The notes beneath the pieces were generated by a model. It ran no database searches and had not been told where the DNA came from. It saw nothing but the letters and a program-made list of their open reading frames with translations. 64,000 nt of DNA from the NCBI GenBank assembly GCA_963402885.1, contig OY727101.1, forward strand, positions 21,614,417-21,678,416, in the 5' to 3' direction. Below, piece by piece: positions 60,431-64,000 of this stretch; the stretch's first letter is position 1, and every line of letters begins with the position of its first letter. The stretch is from Antedon bifida. Lineage: Eukaryota; Echinodermata; Crinoidea; Comatulida; Antedonidae. The position numbers and the translations under genes were made by a program.

Positions 60431-60659
60431 TCTTTCGTAAGACGCCCTGGGTGGAGCAGGCTGTCAAATTTCCAGAATCTTTCTCTGTCTTGGACATTTC
60501 CCCAACAGTTTTGTAATACCATTCTTTAATAGAATGGTCATTGTTTTGGCTGTCCTTGTCCTCTTTTTTTTATATCTCTGTAGCACTTCTGTGCTGTCAT
60601 TTGAACTTATATTTGACATATAAATTCCAGGATGATTATAGTTGGCCACAAATATAACA

Positions 60660-60902
60660 TCACCTGTGCAATGGGCAACACAAGACCACTCTGTCGTTCT
60701 TGTCTGTAATTATATTTCTGACGGCAAAAGTGCGGTTTGTGGATGATGTCCTTTTCTTGAATTGTTCAACTATGTAAGATTTGATAACTTCAGACATTTT
60801 GATAGTGTTGTTTGTTGTTTTCAACAATGTTGAGGCAATATTTGTTAGTGAGTCCTCAATATGTTTGCTGTAATCCTCAACAGTACCCCCTGGTAAACTC
60901 AT
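60660..60902 (-). CDS. Unrecognised reading frame, possible 5' exon of the transposase-like gene
   Basis: 80 codons from MSLPGGTVEDYSKHIEDSLT, then NIASTLLKTTNNTIKMSEVI and KSYIVEQFKKR. It has a believable Met and a soluble, helical composition, and lies just upstream of GDVIFVANYNHPGIYMSNIS, which is in a different frame at 60560-60680. An acceptor-like ATTACAG at about 60705 could explain the switch. No family recognised. Confidence 0.35.
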   Translation of the reverse strand: MSLPGGTVEDYSKHIEDSLTNIASTLLKTTNNTIKMSEVIKSYIVEQFKKRTSSTNRTFAVRNIITDKNDRVVLCCPLHR

Positions 60903-60904
60903 CT

Positions 60905-61455
60905 AAAGCAACAATTTTTTTTTTTTTATTCATATCTTAACATATTCATTTCACATTCTTACGTTTACAAATTCATTTCACGTTCTTGTCTTAGCGTGTT
61001 CATATCTTAACGTTCATTTCACATTCATATCTTAACAATAAGCAACAACTTTACAGTCTTCTTTAGATGTTATATGTATAGAGTTAAAAGTGTAATATTT
61101 CCAATGTGCCATCACAAAGTTTTTTTTCTTGGGCCCATCTAATGAATTTGGTTAAGGGTTGATATATTTTGTTTTAAATCTCATCGTTAATCTTAAGTTA
61201 CATTAGATTTCAGTAAATGAATGTATAAAAAATACCTAAATCTTTACTAATCAGATTCCCAACCAGTTTGTTTGGTGAGATTTTAAATCCATCATTATAC
61301 CAACAGGTACAACTCCCTGATTATACGATTGGTCTTTCTGCCAGTAGCCAATGACATATTTAGCTTTTTCGTTTTTTAGCAAGATATTTTTCTATGTAAC
61401 AATGGTACACCACATTTTTTTCTTCTTAAATTAATATTAAATTCTGTCTGGTATG
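60905..61455. other. No gene; short TTCATATCTTAAC-type repeats
   Basis: 60930-61040 repeats TTCATATCTTAACATATTCA and CATTTCACATTCTTA-type units about four times. The rest is AT-rich, unassigned, and probably the 3' flank of the ankyrin gene. Confidence 0.5.
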
Positions 61456-61459
61456 ACAG

Positions 61460-61855
61460 TTATGTATTACGAAGTAGTTCTTCATTTTCTGGAAAGTCCC
61501 TAGGTATGAGATCATGAGGTCTTTCTCCAACTTCTTTCTTATAGAGGAATCATAGTGTTTCAAAATACAAAAATATGACAATGACAGAATGTATGACCTA
61601 CTCTGTCTGATAGATTGACACCTGCTCCTGCATCAATCAGCAGACTCAAAATACAAAAATATGACAATGACAGAATGTATGACCTACTCTGTCTGATAGA
61701 TTGACACCTGCTCCTGCATCAATCAGCAGACTGCAGCAGTAATAGCTGCATAATGCAAAGTCTTTGAAATTGATGTCTGCTCCTGCATCCAACAGCAGAC
61801 TGCAGCAGGCTGTGTGACCTGCAATAGCTGCATAATGCAAAGCTGACGTTAAGTT
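61460..61855 (-). CDS. Ankyrin-repeat gene, 3' terminal exons, copy 1
   Basis: Exon 61855-61688 (acceptor TTTTAG, donor GTAGGT; 56 codons) then exon 61537-61460 (25 codons and stop). The peptide reads NLTSALHYAAIAGHTACCSL, LLDAGADINFKDF, SLLIDAGAGVNLSDR, then KEVGERPHDLIPRDFPENEE, LLRNT. The first repeat is a good ankyrin repeat; the second is shortened, lacking the usual HYAAxxGH turn. A 78-bp tandem copy of the exon end and donor lies in the intron (61568-61645), so this copy has an extra partial exon. Upstream exons are not clear. It may be part of a multi-copy gene or a duplicated end. Confidence 0.65.
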
Positions 61856-62039
61856 CTAAAATATAAAATAGACAACCTTTCCAATACACCTTGCTGTTCC
61901 CTCATTTGTTGGTAGTGTTGTTCTTTCATTCGTATTTTTAACCGTCTGTTACATAATTTGCACCTTATTGGGATCCGTTAGCACATTAATAAATGGGCAG
62001 ACAATACCACAAACACATCTTCTCTCATTGGGAGCAAAT

Positions 62040-62485
62040 CAACAAGTCAGTGTTAAAGGTGCCACTGTCTGTCTGGCTTTCTCCCTCCTTAGTAGTGGTA
62101 AACAACCTGTCCAGGGCAGTCACCTGTAACTATAACATGCCATTGTCTGTCTTTCTGTCTCCTTTTAGGAAGGAGTACAGGGTAAATAACTTATCCAGGG
62201 CAGTCCCCTAGACATGCTGTTGTAAACAAATTACAAGTATAATGGTTGTTTTTTATAACATGCCACTGTCCAGCTTTATCCCTCCTTAGTATGTGATAAA
62301 TAATTTATCCAGGCCAGTCCCCTAGACATGCTGTTGTAAACAAATTAGTATCAGGGTTGTTTTTAATAACATGACACTGTCCAGCTTTATCCCTCCTTAG
62401 TATGTGATAAATAATTTATCAAGGGCAGTTCCCTAGACATGCTGTTAAGTACTGTATCAGGGTTGTTTTTAATAACATGACAATA
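62040..62485. repeat. About 107-bp tandem repeat, about 4 copies
   Basis: The unit contains ATAACATGCCACTGTCCAGC, TTTATCCCTCCTTAGTATGT, GATAAATAATTTATCCAGG, GCAGTCCCCTAGACATGCTG. The first two copies are more diverged (CTGTCTGTCTGGCTTTCTCC). Confidence 0.85.
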
Positions 62486-62647
62486 CCAATCACAGTGTAA
62501 ATTTTGAAGATTATTAGACATTTTTTTAAAAATTAGATTGTTTAGAAAAGAAATGATTGATCAACGTAGCTGATCCTGTATTTGCATTTTATTTAATAAG
62601 CCTTTTCTAAACACACATTTTTCCTTCAGCCATTGGATTGTTAACCA

Positions 62648-63393
62648 ACATTTCGTACTGTTTTAATATCAAGTATTACTATTATTGTTTTGCATAAATT
62701 TCTGTTTAAATCTACTGTAATTACGTTTTAACTTAAAGAAAACTACTGCACATAAATTTAATTTTTACTTAATTTCATATCTATAAAGTTAATTGGTCTT
62801 GCACCAGATATTTGAAATAAATGAAATCATATTTACAGTTATGTATTACGAAGTAGTTCTTCATTTTCTGGAAAGTCGCTAGGTATGAGATCATGAGGTC
62901 TTTCTCCAACTTCTTTCTTATAGAGGAATCATAGTGTTTCAAAATACAAAAATATGACAATGACAGAATGTATGACCTACTCTGTCTGATAGATTGACAC
63001 CTGCTCCTGCATCAATCAGCAGACTGCAGCAGTAATAGCTGCATAATGCAAAGTCTTTGAGATTGATGTCTGCTCCTGCATCCAACAGCAGACTGCAGCA
63101 GGCTGTGTGACCTGCAATAGCTGCATAATGCAAAGTTGACGTTAAGTTCTAAAATATAAAATAGACAACCTTTCCGATACACCTTGCTGTTCCCTCAATT
63201 GTTGGTAGTGTTGTTCTTTCAACATTTCGTACTGTTTTAATATCAAGTATTACTATTATTGTTTTGCATAAATTTCTGTTTAAATCTACTGTAATTACGT
63301 TTTAACTTAAAGAAAACTACTGCACATAAATTTAATTTTTACTTAATTTCATATCTATAAAGTTAATTGGTCTTGAAATAAATGAAATCATAT
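62648..63393. repeat. 170-185 bp duplicated block (62648-62833 and 63226-63393)
   Basis: CAACATTTCGTACTGTTTTA, ATATCAAGTATTACTATTAT and AAAGAAAACTACTGCACATA occur in both. The second copy lacks a short CACCAGATATTTG segment. It flanks ankyrin copy 2 on both sides, pointing to unequal exchange. Confidence 0.85.
62839..63148 (-). CDS. Ankyrin-repeat gene, 3' terminal exons, copy 2
   Basis: Same two-exon structure as copy 1: exons 63148-62981 and 62916-62839, 1.3-1.4 kb upstream on the same strand, with identical splice sites. It encodes the same peptide apart from N-L-K in place of N-F-K. This copy lacks the extra 78-bp partial exon. The adjacent block 62648-62833 is itself duplicated at 63226-63393. 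Confidence 0.65.
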
Positions 63394-63591
63394 TTCTATG
63401 ACATGTGTATTGTAAATGACAATGGTTTCTTGTTCTATTGTATCTATGTGGTTTAAATATTTTGATTTCAATGCATTTTCTACGTTCAATAAATAACATA
63501 AACCATCCAGTTCTGGAGTTGGCTTATTTTTCTTTTGTACTGTCTTTTGCGCTGCCATCAATTTTTTCTGTTCATTTGAGTGAAAGTTCAT
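63388..63591 (-). CDS. Unrecognised exon upstream of ankyrin copy 2
   Basis: 67 codons from MNFHSNEQKKLMAAQKTVQK, then KNKPTPELDGLCYLLNVENA and LKSKYLNHIDTIEQE. It is basic then acidic, with no family resemblance. An acceptor-like CAG precedes the Met, so it may be an internal exon of the ankyrin gene, whose last exons lie downstream on the same strand. Confidence 0.35.
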   Translation of the reverse strand: MNFHSNEQKKLMAAQKTVQKKNKPTPELDGLCYLLNVENALKSKYLNHIDTIEQETIVIYNTHVIEI

Positions 63592-63594
63592 ACC

Positions 63595-64000
63595 TGCTGA
63601 TAGAGAGTACCCTGGGAGATTACGGAATTAGCCATTTACATCAAAAAGAAAAAACCTTCACTAAAACCGTGATCAAGGATTTGAATTATCGTCCTTGTAT
63701 AGTGAAATGACACGTCATCAGGAGAGACGGGTCAATGTTTTTAACTTCGGAGGGGTCCCAAACAGGATGAAGGGGGTCCCAAACAGGATGAAGTTAATTG
63801 TGATTAATAGTTTGTTGGCAACAAAGTATTGAGATAGTATTAATGTTTGAATATTGGGGTGAGAATAAACGGCGGTTGTGGTACCCATTTAAGGCAAACG
63901 TAAGTCAAGTGTCTTGCCTAAGGATTCAATGCGACAAGCGATTAGAACTTACACTGCACCACACGCTCTCACATGGTCCTTTCGGCAAATTTATACATTG
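63595..64000. other. Window end, no gene recognised
   Basis: A 20-bp unit GGGGTCCCAAACAGGATGAA is doubled at 63753-63792. No exon could be supported. Confidence 0.5.

Overview
The window is AT-rich animal nuclear DNA. Genes carry many short exons with GT..AG introns, and the encoded proteins are clear metazoan orthologues: an adhesion GPCR, ALG12, COG2, SAYSD1 and Taspase 1. Short introns, abundant TAGGCCTA-type palindromes, a TIR-NACHT-LRR immune gene, and many MITEs and minisatellites suggest a marine invertebrate, perhaps an echinoderm or another ambulacrarian. The phylum is a guess; nothing here fixes the species.

Layout: 85-7184 (+) is the 3' part of an adhesion GPCR (Ser/Thr/acidic stalk, GAIN-GPS, 7TM). 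Its stop codon lies in the first unit of a 31-bp minisatellite. 7911-12232 (-) is a complete ALG12 in nine exons. 12885-17795 is a palindromic 4.9-kb block between the divergently transcribed ALG12 and COG2. Its ends are inverted copies of each other, with 97-bp tandem monomers inside the left arm and inverted monomers inside the right, and it holds tRNA-like SINEs and a LINE remnant. 17818-25536 (+) is a complete COG2 in 18 exons, with a 35-bp minisatellite in intron 15. 27439-28267 (-) is a two-exon SAYSD1. 31043-36275 (-) is an apparently intact TIR-NACHT-LRR receptor of about 1116 residues. 36280-43470 has no recognised gene but contains duplicated blocks, foldbacks and inverted repeats. 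43475-56505 (+) is Taspase 1 lacking its first coding exon(s). It has 15 in-frame hexapeptide repeats just ahead of the autocleavage site and a 7.8-kb intron filled with MITEs, minisatellites, retroelement remnants and broken copies of the NACHT gene. A minisatellite of about 80 bp has grown out of its stop-codon exon. 57900-60900 (-) is a heavily duplicated, broken THAP/transposase-like region. 61460-63591 (-) holds two tandem copies of the 3' end of an ankyrin-repeat gene.

The housekeeping genes work in the secretory pathway and nucleus: ALG12 in ER N-glycan assembly, COG2 in Golgi tethering, SAYSD1 in quality control of ER-stalled ribosomes, and Taspase 1 in proteolysis of nuclear factors. 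They show no operon-like link. The recurring theme is tandem-repeat growth at gene ends and inside coding sequence: two stop-codon-straddling minisatellites, a coding hexapeptide array, and LRR units still similar at DNA level.
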